From: Polaribacter sp. WD7
GTDB taxonomy: Bacteria > Bacteroidota > Bacteroidia > Flavobacteriales > Flavobacteriaceae
Direction of reading: 5' to 3'
Assembly: GCF_003335085.1 (NCBI RefSeq)
Contig: NZ_QPEJ01000015.1
Location: forward strand, 275,912-339,911
DNA: 64,000 nucleotides
The notes beneath the pieces were generated by a model that was not told where the DNA came from, did no database searches, and saw nothing but the letters and a program-made list of their open reading frames with translations. Made by a program: the position numbers and the translations under genes. Positions 44,623 through 53,213 of this stretch are shown here, in pieces (the stretch's first letter is position 1; each line of letters starts with the position of its first letter).

Positions 44623-46806
44623 ATGTCAAGAATTAGATTTAATGCTTTAGAAGAAACATTGCATAGATTGCCTGTTAAAGTGGTTCAAAAAGAAAAAAGA
44701 TCTACTCTTTTTGGGCAAAATGTCTTTAATAAATATGCTATGCAACAGTATCTTACACGTGCAGCATACGAAAGTGTAATGAGTGCTATAGAACATGGAA
44801 CTAAAATTGATAGAAAAATAGCAGACCAAGTTGCTGTAAGCATGAAAGATTGGGCTATGGCTAAAGGAGCAACACACTATACGCATTGGTTTCAGCCACT
44901 TACAGGTGCTACAGCAGAAAAGCATGATGCTTTTTTTGAATCTATAAACGGTAGTCTAGCAATGGAAAAGTTTGATGGTAAGCAACTAGTTCAGCAAGAG
45001 CCAGATGCATCTAGTTTTCCTCATGGAGGAATTAGAAATACATTTGAAGCAAGAGGTTATACCGCTTGGGATCCTACATCTCCGGCGTTTGTTTATGAAA
45101 CAACACTTTGTATTCCAACTATTTTTGTTGCTTACACAGGAGAAGCTTTAGATAATAAAACACCTTTGTTAAGGTCTTTGCAGGCTCTAGATACACATGC
45201 AACTGCGGTTTGTAGGTATTTTGATAAAAATGCGAATAAGGTAAATGCTACATTAGGTTGGGAACAAGAGTTTTTTTTAATTGATGATGCTTTGGCATTA
45301 TCTAGACCAGATATTCAACTTACAGGAAGAACATTATTGGGCTACATGCCAGCAAAAGGACAGCAATTAGAAGATCATTACTTTGGTACAATTCCTGCCA
45401 GAGCTATGAGCTTTATGCAAGAACTAGAGCAAGAATGCATGTTGTTAGGTATTCCTGTAAAAACAAGACATAACGAGGTAGCACCAAATCAATTTGAAGT
45501 GGCACCCATTTTTGAGGAAGCTAATTTAGCGGTAGATCATAACTCTTTATTGATGGATGTGATGCAAAAAATATCTCGCAGACATAAATTTAAAGTACTC
45601 TTTCATGAAAAACCTTTTAAAGATATTAATGGTTCAGGTAAACATAACAATTGGTCCTTAACGTCAGACAAAGGGACTAATTTGTTAAGTCCAGGAAAAA
45701 CACCTATGAAAAACCTACAATTCTTAACTTTTTTTGTGAATACCATAAAAGCAGTGCATAATAACGAAGAATTGTTAAGAGCTTCTGTAGCAACTGCAAG
45801 TAATAATCATAGATTGGGTACAAACGAAGCACCACCTGCAATTATTTCGGTATTTATTGGTAGTCAATTATCTGCGGTCTTAGATGAGTTAGAAAATGTA
45901 ACAAAGGGTAAATTATCACCTAAAGAAAAAACAGATTTAAAATTAAATATCATAGGGAAGATACCAGAAATCTTATTAGATAATACAGATAGAAATAGGA
46001 CTTCGCCATTTGCTTTTACAGGTAATAAGTTCGAATTTAGAGCTGTTGGAGCATCTACAAATTGTGCAATACCCATGACAGTTTTAAATACAATAGTTGC
46101 CAAACAATTAAAAGAATTTAAAAAAGAAGTAGATGCTCTTATAGATAAAAAAGGACTAAAAAAGGATGAAGCAGTTTTTAATATTCTAAGAGAATACATT
46201 AAAGACTCAAAACCTATACGATTTGAGGGTGATGGTTATGGAGAGGTATGGGAAAAAGAAGCTCAAAAACGTGGTTTAAGTAATAATAAAACCACACCAG
46301 GTGCTTTAAAAGTTAAAAGTTCTGAAAAAGTAATTTCACTTTTTGAAGAAATGAAAGTAATGAGCAGAGTAGAGGTTGAAGCTCGTTACGAAATAGATTT
46401 AGAATCTTATAGTAATAAAGTAGAAATTGAGTCTAGAGTATTGGTAGATATTGCAAGAAACCATGTGGTGCCAACGACAATCATATATCAAAATACGCTT
46501 TTAGAAAATACTAAAAACTTAAAAGAAATTTTTGGAGAGGATTATAAAAAAATTGCCAAAGAACAAATAGAATTGATTATGAATATTTCTAATCACATTA
46601 CTCAAATTAATGCTTTGGTAATAGCACTAGAAAGAGAAAGACTTAAAGCGGCTAAAAAGACGGGTTTAAAATTAGCAGAACACTATAGTTATCTAATTAA
46701 ACCTTTTTTCTCTAAAATAAGATTTCATTGCGACCAATTAGAAACTATGGTTGATGATAATTTGTGGCCTTTAACTAAATACAGAGAGTTATTATTTATC
46801 AAGTAA
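44623..46806 (+). CDS. glnN: Glutamine synthetase, type III
   Basis: 727 residues, the length of GSIII. Characteristic are THYTHWFQPLTGATAEKHDAF, LGWEQEFFLID (metal-binding Glu), KTRHNEVAPNQFEVAPIFEEAN, FKDINGSGKHNNWSL and FEFRAVGAST. GSIII enzymes are dodecameric and common in Bacteroidota. The same reaction as the divergent GSII next door suggests differential use by nitrogen supply, or subspecialised affinity. A terminator follows directly. Confidence 0.96.
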   Translation: MSRIRFNALEETLHRLPVKVVQKEKRSTLFGQNVFNKYAMQQYLTRAAYESVMSAIEHGTKIDRKIADQVAVSMKDWAMAKGATHYTHWFQPLTGATAEKHDAFFESINGSLAMEKFDGKQLVQQEPDASSFPHGGIRNTFEARGYTAWDPTSPAFVYETTLCIPTIFVAYTGEALDNKTPLLRSLQALDTHATAVCRYFDKNANKVNATLGWEQEFFLIDDALALSRPDIQLTGRTLLGYMPAKGQQLEDHYFGTIPARAMSFMQELEQECMLLGIPVKTRHNEVAPNQFEVAPIFEEANLAVDHNSLLMDVMQKISRRHKFKVLFHEKPFKDINGSGKHNNWSLTSDKGTNLLSPGKTPMKNLQFLTFFVNTIKAVHNNEELLRASVATASNNHRLGTNEAPPAIISVFIGSQLSAVLDELENVTKGKLSPKEKTDLKLNIIGKIPEILLDNTDRNRTSPFAFTGNKFEFRAVGASTNCAIPMTVLNTIVAKQLKEFKKEVDALIDKKGLKKDEAVFNILREYIKDSKPIRFEGDGYGEVWEKEAQKRGLSNNKTTPGALKVKSSEKVISLFEEMKVMSRVEVEARYEIDLESYSNKVEIESRVLVDIARNHVVPTTIIYQNTLLENTKNLKEIFGEDYKKIAKEQIELIMNISNHITQINALVIALERERLKAAKKTGLKLAEHYSYLIKPFFSKIRFHCDQLETMVDDNLWPLTKYRELLFIK

Positions 46807-46811
46807 TTTAA

Positions 46812-46840
46812 AAACATCCTACTTTACGGTAGGATTTTTT
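46812..46840 (+). terminator. Terminator of the GSIII gene
   Basis: ATCCTAC (46816-46822) and GTAGGAT (46829-46835) with a 6-nt loop and a T tract, 10 nt after the stop. Confidence 0.82.
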
Positions 46841-46851
46841 ATGTAAAAGAC

Positions 46852-46859
46852 TAAATTTG
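46852..46859 (+). promoter_or_regulatory. -7 promoter element of purM
   Basis: TAAATTTG lies 19 nt before the purM ATG and just downstream of the preceding terminator. Confidence 0.42.
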
Positions 46860-46878
46860 CAACTCATAATACAATGTA

Positions 46879-48057
46879 ATGAGTCAAGAAGTTTCTAAAA
46901 GATACGCTCAAAGAGGAGTATCTGCATCCAAAGAAGATGTACATAATGCAATTAAAAATATAGATAAAGGACTATTCCCAAAAGCATTTTGTAAAATTGT
47001 ACCAGATTATTTAACTAATGATGAAAATTATAGTTTGATAATGCATGCTGATGGTGCTGGAACAAAGTCTTCTTTAGCATACATGTACTGGAAAGAAACT
47101 GGTGATATATCTGTTTGGAAAGGTATTGCACAAGATGCATTAATTATGAATATTGATGATTTATTGTGTGTTGGTGCCACAGATAACATTATGTTATCTT
47201 CTACTATTGGTCGTAACAAGAGTAAAATTCCAGGAGAAGTTTTGTCTGCAATTATAAATGGAACGGAAGAACTGATTGAAGATTTAAAAGGTTTTGGCGT
47301 AACCATACATTCTACTGGTGGAGAAACAGCAGACGTTGGTGATTTGGTAAGAACAATTATTGTAGATTCTACTGTAACTGCTAGAATGAAACGTGCTGAT
47401 GTAATTGATAATGCAAATATAAAGGCAGGTGATGTCATTGTAGGCTTAGCATCTTTTGGACAAGCAACTTACGAAACTGAATATAATGGAGGAATGGGGT
47501 CTAACGGATTAACTTCTGCAAGACATGATGTTTTTCATAAGTATTTAGCAGAGAAATACCCAGAAAGTTTTGATGCTGAAGTTCCTAAAGAATTGGTGTA
47601 TTCTGGAAATACAAAATTAACAGATGTCGTTACAAATTCACCAATAGATGCTGGTAAACTGGTATTATCTCCAACCAGAACGTATGCGCCAATTATTAAA
47701 GAAATTTTATCGAAATACAATTCAGAAACTGTTCACGGAATGATACATTGTTCTGGTGGTGCACAAACTAAAATTTTACATTTTGTAGACAATTTACATA
47801 TTGTAAAAGATAATTTATTTCCAATTCCACCTTTGTTTAAATTAATACAAGAACAATCTAAAACTGATTGGAAAGAAATGTATCAAGTATTCAATTGTGG
47901 ACATAGAATGGAACTATATGTTTCTGCTGATATTGCAGAAGATATTATTGCCATTTCTAGATCGTTTAATGTTGATGCTCAAATTGTGGGAAAAGTAGAG
48001 CAGTCCGAAGATAAAAAACTTACTATTAAAAGCGAGTTTGGAGTTTTTGAGTATTAG
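46879..48057 (+). CDS. purM: Phosphoribosylformylglycinamidine cyclo-ligase (AIR synthase) PurM
   Basis: 392 residues, the longer Bacteroidota form. The N-terminal RYAQRGVSASKED, the ATP site IMHADGAGTKSSLAYMYW, the AIRS motif DIVMN-like LIMNIDDLLCVGA, STGGETADVGDLVRT and VGLASFGQATYETEYNGGMGSNG belong to PurM. It closes FGAM to AIR in purine synthesis. The C-terminal HCSGGAQTKILHF and VFNCGHRMELYV fit as well. It is a single gene. Confidence 0.94.
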   Translation: MSQEVSKRYAQRGVSASKEDVHNAIKNIDKGLFPKAFCKIVPDYLTNDENYSLIMHADGAGTKSSLAYMYWKETGDISVWKGIAQDALIMNIDDLLCVGATDNIMLSSTIGRNKSKIPGEVLSAIINGTEELIEDLKGFGVTIHSTGGETADVGDLVRTIIVDSTVTARMKRADVIDNANIKAGDVIVGLASFGQATYETEYNGGMGSNGLTSARHDVFHKYLAEKYPESFDAEVPKELVYSGNTKLTDVVTNSPIDAGKLVLSPTRTYAPIIKEILSKYNSETVHGMIHCSGGAQTKILHFVDNLHIVKDNLFPIPPLFKLIQEQSKTDWKEMYQVFNCGHRMELYVSADIAEDIIAISRSFNVDAQIVGKVEQSEDKKLTIKSEFGVFEY

Positions 48058-48462
48058 ACAAATTCCGTTTTGTTTATTATAAGTGTAGTTTTTAAGCATT
48101 CATTTCTTGTTAAGTAGATGATATCCAATGATTAATTTCAAAACTTCTTGAAATGTTGTTGTTAAGCAGTCTATACGTCAAACAATCATTTTGGAATTCT
48201 AAATCTATTTATTACAAGTTATTCGGCCATAAAAAATGTCCTCAATAATTTAGCCAGTTTGCTTGAATTATTCTTCATGCAGTCTAATAAATTGAGTTTT
48301 GAGCTAAGTTGTTCTTTAATGTCTGCCAATTATGATTCATTCATAAAAGGTTCTCCAAAGCTCACTCATCTTTAGTTTTAAAAATAGCTGCCAACTCCCA
48401 TTGTTTATCTTAGAATGATTTTCTACAAAAATAAAGAACTCTTTAAATATTTAAAATATCTT
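48058..48462. other. Intergenic region with possible decayed coding remnant
   Basis: 405 bp without a full ORF and without clear terminator or promoter. On the minus strand short open stretches with protein-like composition occur in different frames. Examples are 48219-48331 (reads DIKEQLSSKLNLLDCMKNN and on, then a stop) and one around 48366-48405 (WELAAIFKTKDE). This would fit a broken, frameshifted gene. I cannot name the family, so it is left as a remnant. Confidence 0.35.
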
Positions 48463-48897
48463 TTATTTTATGCTTTCAAAAATAAAATCAACTTTAAAAT
48501 CAGGTATAGAAACTTCCGCCTTTAAAAAGTTGTTTTCTTTGTAGTACAAAATTTTTTTAGGAAACTCGTTTTTAGCATTTTCAGCGATAAAAGAAGTATC
48601 TGTTTGTGAGGTTATTTTAAACAATGTTATATTTTTATTATTCCCTCTTACAGATAAGAATAATGTGTCGTTAAGGCTAATAATTTTTAAAATCTCTTTA
48701 AAAGTGGTGTCTTTATCTTGTAAAGTATATCCTATTCCTGTTAAATCTTCTTTCCAAGTTTCATAAGTTTTGTTTTCTTTTTTTTCATTTATACGTATCC
48801 AATTTCCTATTAAAAAATCAATTTTTTTAATTTTTTCAGTATTTCTTGTGCAACAAAACAATACAAATACACAAGATATGATTACAAGTGGTTTTAT
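48463..48897 (-). CDS. Small lipoprotein, DUF6265-like, possible ATA start
   Basis: The first standard start (TTG at 48861) leaves only MFCCTRNTEK before the domain. The 12 codons upstream read (ATA)-KPLVIISCVFVL, so a lipoprotein signal with lipobox LFCC is encoded from an ATA at 48897; an in-frame stop lies at 48916-48918. From ATA the protein has 144 residues. The domain KIDFLIGNWIRINEKKE...YETWKEDLTGIGYTL has the LxGxW and EW-type pattern of DUF6265-like beta proteins. Function unknown. Confidence 0.65.
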   Translation of the reverse strand: MKPLVIISCVFVLFCCTRNTEKIKKIDFLIGNWIRINEKKENKTYETWKEDLTGIGYTLQDKDTTFKEILKIISLNDTLFLSVRGNNKNITLFKITSQTDTSFIAENAKNEFPKKILYYKENNFLKAEVSIPDFKVDFIFESIK

Positions 48898-48967
48898 AAA
48901 AAAAAGTTTGGTTGTTCTAAATATAGTTATAAAAATTGTAAATTCGCATTCTTAGAAAAGATAGCAG

Positions 48968-50044
48968 ATGTTAGATAAATTAAGAATTGTAAAGCAGCGT
49001 TATGATGAAGTTTCTGATTTAATTATTCAGCCAGAAATTATCATGGATCAGAAACGTTATGCACAATTAAGTAAAGAATATAAAGATTTAGGTGATGTTG
49101 TTAAGAAAGGCGATGAGTATGAGTCTTTATTGAATAATATTGAAGAAGCTAAAGAAATCATTTCTGATGGTTCTGATGCAGAAATGGTGGAAATGGCAAA
49201 GATGGAGATGGATGAAGCCACCACTAGAATACCTGAGATTGAAGAGGAAATTAAATTTTTATTGATTCCGAAAGATCCAGAAGATTCTAAAAACGCTGTT
49301 GTAGAATTGCGTGCTGGTACAGGAGGAGACGAAGCAAGTATTTTTGCTGGAGATTTGTTTAGAATGTATAGCAAATATTGTGAAAGTAAAGGATGGAAAG
49401 TATCTACCGTAGATTATTCTGAAGGAACAAACGGAGGGTTTAAAGAAATACAATTTGAAGTTTCTGGTAATGATGTATACGGAACGTTGAAGTTTGAGGC
49501 AGGTGTGCATCGTGTACAACGTGTACCGCAAACAGAAACACAAGGTCGTGTTCATACTTCTGCTGCTACATGTATGGTTTTTCCTGAGGCAGAAGAATTT
49601 GATGTAGAAATTAACCCAAAAGATGTACGAATAGATTTTTTCTGTTCTTCTGGTCCTGGAGGACAATCTGTAAATACTACGTATTCTGCTGTTCGTTTAA
49701 CACACATTCCAACAGGATTGGTAGCACAATGTCAAGACCAAAAATCTCAGCACAAAAACAAAGAAAAAGCGTTCAAGGTATTGCGTTCTCGCTTGTATGA
49801 TTTAGAATTAGCAAAAAAACAAGAAGCAGATGCAGCAAAAAGAGGATCTATGGTAACTTCTGGAGATAGAAGTGCAAAGATTAGAACTTATAATTATCCG
49901 CAAGGTCGTGTAACAGACCATAGAATTAATTTAACATTATATGATTTATCTAATATTGTAAACGGAGATATTCAGAAAATTATTGATGAATTAATGCTAG
50001 CAGAAAATACAGAAAAATTAAAAGAATTAGGAGACGGAATTTAG
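48968..50044 (+). CDS. prfA: Peptide chain release factor 1
   Basis: 358 residues with the RF1 layout: N-terminal coiled domain, the codon-recognition domain ([21 protein letters not shown]), and the universally conserved GGQ in [22 protein letters not shown]. The tripeptide that reads UAG/UAA is PxT-type in VPQTET. It terminates translation at UAA and UAG. Downstream is a strong terminator, then the two small RNA-like units. Confidence 0.97.
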   Translation: MLDKLRIVKQRYDEVSDLIIQPEIIMDQKRYAQLSKEYKDLGDVVKKGDEYESLLNNIEEAKEIISDGSDAEMVEMAKMEMDEATTRIPEIEEEIKFLLIPKDPEDSKNAVVELRAGTGGDEASIFAGDLFRMYSKYCESKGWKVSTVDYSEGTNGGFKEIQFEVSGNDVYGTLKFEAGVHRVQRVPQTETQGRVHTSAATCMVFPEAEEFDVEINPKDVRIDFFCSSGPGGQSVNTTYSAVRLTHIPTGLVAQCQDQKSQHKNKEKAFKVLRSRLYDLELAKKQEADAAKRGSMVTSGDRSAKIRTYNYPQGRVTDHRINLTLYDLSNIVNGDIQKIIDELMLAENTEKLKELGDGI

Positions 50045-50059
50045 TGTCCACAACTAAAA

Positions 50060-50097
50060 TAAAAGACCTCAAAATTTTATGATTTTGAGGTCTTTTT
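50060..50097. terminator. Terminator of prfA
   Basis: AAAAGACCTCAAAAT and ATTTTGAGGTCTTTT are exact complements with a 6-nt loop and a T tract. The symmetric A tract means it could also stop minus-strand transcription from the RNA unit at 50113. Confidence 0.92.
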
Positions 50098-50112
50098 TAT
50101 TTAGATAATTTT

Positions 50113-50214
50113 AAAAATGAAAAAGCGATTAAAATTGGGGTTCTAATCGCTTTTGACTTAAGAAAAAAAGTAACTCACTTGCTATATAAAAGTCTTATTT
50201 GGGGTATGAGATTA
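50113..50214 (-). ncRNA. Predicted small RNA, unit 1 of a tandem pair
   Basis: Minus-strand unit of about 100 nt predicted from three signals. A TTG-N20-TATCTTTG promoter precedes it (50250-50220). AATCTCATACCCCAA (50213-50199) lies at the 5' end. AAAAGCGATTA (50154-50144) and TAATCGCTTTT (50131-50121) form a terminator stem with the loop GAACCCCAATTT and a T run. A weak middle stem (GACTT 50194-50190 with AAGTC 50159-50155) also folds. Unit 2 (50335-50438) repeats the same plan in a different sequence. No ORF with coding character is present. Expression is inferred, not shown. Confidence 0.55.
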
Positions 50215-50219
50215 CACAT

Positions 50220-50314
50220 CAAAGATAAACCAGATTATAAAGCAAAACAATACCCATTAATGGGGTAATTTTTACTTCACTGAAAACCGTGAGAAAATTC
50301 ACTGTTTTTGGGTA
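50220..50314 (-). promoter_or_regulatory. Promoter and operator array of small RNA unit 1
   Basis: On the minus strand the order is: TACCCAAAAACAGTGA (50314-50299), 6 nt, TCACGGTTTTCAGTGA (50292-50277), 9 nt, TACCCCATTAATGGGTA (50267-50251), then TTG (50250-50248), 20 nt and TATCTTTG (50227-50220). The palindrome abuts the -33 element, as is typical for an activator or repressor site. The same order and spacing recur in unit 2. Confidence 0.55.
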
Positions 50315-50334
50315 GACATCAATAATTCTAAGGC

Positions 50335-50438
50335 ATAAAAAAAGCGATTAAAGTTTAGGGGGACCAATTAATCGCTTTCTATGTTAAACAAATATTAAGA
50401 AATCTTTAACATGATAATGTTGGGGATAAGATTGCTTA
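50335..50438 (-). ncRNA. Predicted small RNA, unit 2 of a tandem pair
   Basis: Minus-strand unit of about 104 nt. AATCTTATCCCCAA (50433-50420) corresponds to the 5' segment of unit 1. ATGTTAAA (50412-50405) and TTTAACAT (50388-50381) make an 8-bp middle stem whose sequence differs from that of unit 1. AAAGCGATTAA (50378-50368) and TTAATCGCTTT (50351-50341) make a terminator with CCCCC in the loop and seven T. Promoter TTG-N20-TATATTTG precedes it. The offset between the units is 220-224 nt throughout. Confidence 0.6.
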
Positions 50439-50443
50439 TAGTT

Positions 50444-50538
50444 CAAATATAAGAGAGTATTTTTAATCCCACAATCCCCATTAATGGGGTATTTTTTTGC
50501 TCACGGTTTTCAGTGAAGATAATCACTGAAAACCGTGA
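50444..50538 (-). promoter_or_regulatory. Promoter and operator array of small RNA unit 2
   Basis: On the minus strand: TCACGGTTTTCAGTGA (50538-50523), 6 nt, TCACTGAAAACCGTGA (50516-50501), 9 nt, TACCCCATTAATGGGGAT (50491-50474), TTG (50474-50472), 20 nt and TATATTTG (50451-50444). The two 16-mers are exact complements and could form a 16-bp cruciform or RNA stem, but no T run follows, so an operator pair is preferred. The site starts 8 nt from the GH31 stop codon. Confidence 0.55.
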
Positions 50539-50546
50539 TATTTTGG

Positions 50547-52952
50547 TTATTTACCAAATAAATGTAATTCGGTAAATTCTTTATCAATTACTATAGAATT
50601 CGTTTCATTAGCGTTACTGCTTGATAAATCAATTTCTACATTGTCTATTTGAATTGAAGTGATTTCAAAAGGAAGGTTATGAAAAACAACATTAAACATT
50701 TTGTAATTGGCATCAAATTTACCTTGTTTATGTTGTTGAAGTATAAATTCGTTTTTCTTACCAGTTACACTAAATGTGCGTAGGCTGTATCTTCCTTTTT
50801 TGTAATCGTATCCATCATGAGCATCGTCAAAAAGTTGCGATTTTTCTTTACCTTTTTTATAGTAAACGTCTAAGGTAATTTCATTAAAATCTTTTTCACC
50901 TACATATTGCTGAACAGGGTATTTAGGAATCACAGCACCTTCTTTAATAAATATAGGCATACTGTCTAAATCTGCGTCTACCCAAATTTCTTTTCCCCCT
51001 TCTACAACTTCATCATTCCAAAAGTTGTACCATTTACCTCTTGGAATGTACATTCTTCTTCCTTTAGAATTTGGTTCTTGAATAGGGCACACTAAAATGT
51101 GTTCACCATAAACAAATTCGTCGCTTCTGTAATGTGTTTGAGAATCTTCTTGGTCAAAAAGAACTAATGATTTTAGAATTGGAGTTCCATTATTAATATG
51201 ATTCCAAAAAGCAGTGTACAAATAAGGTAATAATTGGTATCTTAATTCTACAAACTTTCTAACAATATTTGTAATTTCTTCTCCAAATACCCAAGGTTCT
51301 TGGTCTCCATGATCTCCAGAAGAATGCACTCTACAAAATACATGAAAAACACCCAATTGAATCCAACGTGCAAATAATTCTCCTTGAGGTTGTTCTGCAA
51401 ATCCACCAATATCACTACCTGCAAAAGAAAAGCCAGACATAGCCATTCTTTGCGCTTGGTTATTTGCTACTGCTAAATGCTCCCAAGTAGCAACATTATC
51501 TCCAAACCAAGTAGAGGTATAACGTTGTGTACCAGAATAAGCCGCTCTTGTAATTACAAAAGGACGTTTTGGATAAGAATATTTTTTTAAACCATGATAA
51601 GTTGCACGTGCCATTTGCATACCATAAACATTGTGCGCTTTTCTATGAGAACAAGGGTTGTCATCATAATCATGACGAACATCATCAGGAAAAGATTTGT
51701 TAGGAACATCCATTACAGCAGGTTCATTCATGTCATTCCAAACCCCTTTAACTCCAATTTCTTCTATTAATTCTTGAAATAAACCAGACCACCATTCTCT
51801 AACTTCTGGTCTTGTGTAATCTGGAAAATAACATTCTCCAGGCCAAACTTTACCTTTCATATAAGGGCCATCTGCTCTTTTACAGAAGTAATCTTTATCT
51901 AGAGCTTCTTTAAAAACATCATATTCTAAATCAATTTTTATTCCTGGGTCAATAATAACTACCGTTTTAAAACCGTCATCTTCTAATTCTTTGACCATGC
52001 GTTTAGGGTCTGGAAAATAATTTTTATCCCAAGTAAAACATCTAAAACCATCCATGTAATCAATATCTAAGTAGATTGCATCACAAGGAATTTGTAAATC
52101 TCTAAATGTTTTGGTTACCTCTTTTACATTGCTTTCTGGATAGTAACTCCATTTACATTGATGAAAGCCTAATGCCCATAATGGAGGTAAAGCATGAGGT
52201 TTACCTGTTAAATCTGTATAATTGGCAACAACATCAGACATTTGTGGTCCATAGATAAAATAATAATTCATCTCACCACCAGACGCCCAAAAACTGGTTA
52301 CATTTCTTCTTTCTTGAGCAAAGTCAAAGTGCGTCTTAAAGGTGTTGTCAAAGAAAATACCATATGATTTATTGTTGTGTATAGAAGTGTAAAAAGGAAT
52401 TGCCTTATATATTGGATCCGTATTTTTACCAAATGCATACGAGTCTGTTACCCAATTTTCAAAACGCTTTCCTTTTAAATTTACGTCTACTGGTTTGTCA
52501 CCTAAACCATAATAACTTTCTGCTTTTTGAGAAATTTTACTCATTTTGACAATGTCTCCTCCGTATTGATAACTTTCTTCCCAATGAAAACCTATTTCGT
52601 CTTGATTGATTAGGACATTGTCTTTTGCGTCATATAAACTAACCTGTAAGCTTGCTTTTTCAACCTTACAAATTAATTTTGAGGTAGTTACGATATATTC
52701 TGTTTCTTTCTCTTCAACTTCCAAAAAATTATATCCTCTAGATGCGTGTATCGTTATTCCGTAAGAGAAGTCGTTTTCAAATTTTCCTGTGGTAGAGTAT
52801 CTAAATCTTAAAACACTATCTCTTACAACAGTAAGTTGTAATACAACATTATTTTTTGTAGTAAAATATAAGGTGTCAACGTCTTTTTTATAGTTGATGA
52901 TTTCTGAAGGAAATAGATTTCCTTTTTGTTCTAATTCTGTATTAACAATCAT
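50547..52952 (-). CDS. GH31 family alpha-glucosidase
   Basis: 801 residues. An N-terminal galactose-mutarotase-like domain (about 1-200, with YYGLGDKP), the catalytic barrel with nucleophile Asp407 in GVWNDMNEPAVMD and probable acid/base Asp485 in STWFGDNVATWEHL, and a C-terminal beta part (FDDAHDGYDYKKGRYSLRTF, DUF5110-like). No signal peptide, so it acts in the cytoplasm on maltose, malto-oligosaccharides or glycogen ends. It lies 261 nt after glgB with a terminator between and its own TATTTTTG box (53059-53052), so it is probably a separate unit next to the glycogen genes. Confidence 0.93.
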   Translation of the reverse strand: MIVNTELEQKGNLFPSEIINYKKDVDTLYFTTKNNVVLQLTVVRDSVLRFRYSTTGKFENDFSYGITIHASRGYNFLEVEEKETEYIVTTSKLICKVEKASLQVSLYDAKDNVLINQDEIGFHWEESYQYGGDIVKMSKISQKAESYYGLGDKPVDVNLKGKRFENWVTDSYAFGKNTDPIYKAIPFYTSIHNNKSYGIFFDNTFKTHFDFAQERRNVTSFWASGGEMNYYFIYGPQMSDVVANYTDLTGKPHALPPLWALGFHQCKWSYYPESNVKEVTKTFRDLQIPCDAIYLDIDYMDGFRCFTWDKNYFPDPKRMVKELEDDGFKTVVIIDPGIKIDLEYDVFKEALDKDYFCKRADGPYMKGKVWPGECYFPDYTRPEVREWWSGLFQELIEEIGVKGVWNDMNEPAVMDVPNKSFPDDVRHDYDDNPCSHRKAHNVYGMQMARATYHGLKKYSYPKRPFVITRAAYSGTQRYTSTWFGDNVATWEHLAVANNQAQRMAMSGFSFAGSDIGGFAEQPQGELFARWIQLGVFHVFCRVHSSGDHGDQEPWVFGEEITNIVRKFVELRYQLLPYLYTAFWNHINNGTPILKSLVLFDQEDSQTHYRSDEFVYGEHILVCPIQEPNSKGRRMYIPRGKWYNFWNDEVVEGGKEIWVDADLDSMPIFIKEGAVIPKYPVQQYVGEKDFNEITLDVYYKKGKEKSQLFDDAHDGYDYKKGRYSLRTFSVTGKKNEFILQQHKQGKFDANYKMFNVVFHNLPFEITSIQIDNVEIDLSSSNANETNSIVIDKEFTELHLFGK

Positions 52953-53051
52953 TATTTCGGTTGTTTATATGACTTGTATATAATGTAAAATAGATCTTAA
53001 AAATCATTTATTTTAAATTCTATACATTTAAATACATGTCTAGATTAATTA

Positions 53052-53059
53052 CAAAAATA
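53052..53059 (-). promoter_or_regulatory. -7 promoter element of the GH31 gene
   Basis: TATTTTTG on the minus strand, 99 nt before the ATG. Only the -7 box matches. A small hairpin TGCTTATTT/AAATAAGCA (53061-53084) lies directly upstream of it. Confidence 0.35.
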
Positions 53060-53156
53060 TTGCTTATTTATTTAAAAATAAGCAGATTGAGAATTGTTTT
53101 GAAAGAATTTTTAATGTCTTAAAATAGGTAACGTTTTTTAAGAAGTATAAAAAAAT

Positions 53157-53204
53157 ATACCTCCTTTATTGTTATTTTGATAGTCAAATTAATAAAAGAG
53201 GTAT
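53157..53204 (-). terminator. Terminator of the glg operon
   Basis: ATACCTCCTTTATT (53157-53170) and AATAAAAGAGGTAT (53191-53204) pair with one mismatch around a 20-nt loop. In the minus direction seven T follow within GTATATTTTTTT. It lies 10 nt after the glgB stop. Confidence 0.7.
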
Positions 53205-53213
53205 TTGGTTGAT

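Noticed and set aside
50501..50538. 16-bp perfect hairpin as a terminator of the GH31 gene
   Set aside because: No T run follows in the minus direction (GCAAAAAAA follows), and the same 16-mers recur at a fixed distance from a promoter in unit 1. A regulatory site fits better.
50113..50538. CRISPR array or simple tandem duplication
   Set aside because: Only two units with diverged sequence, no short identical repeats with unique spacers, and no cas genes. Structure, not sequence, is kept.
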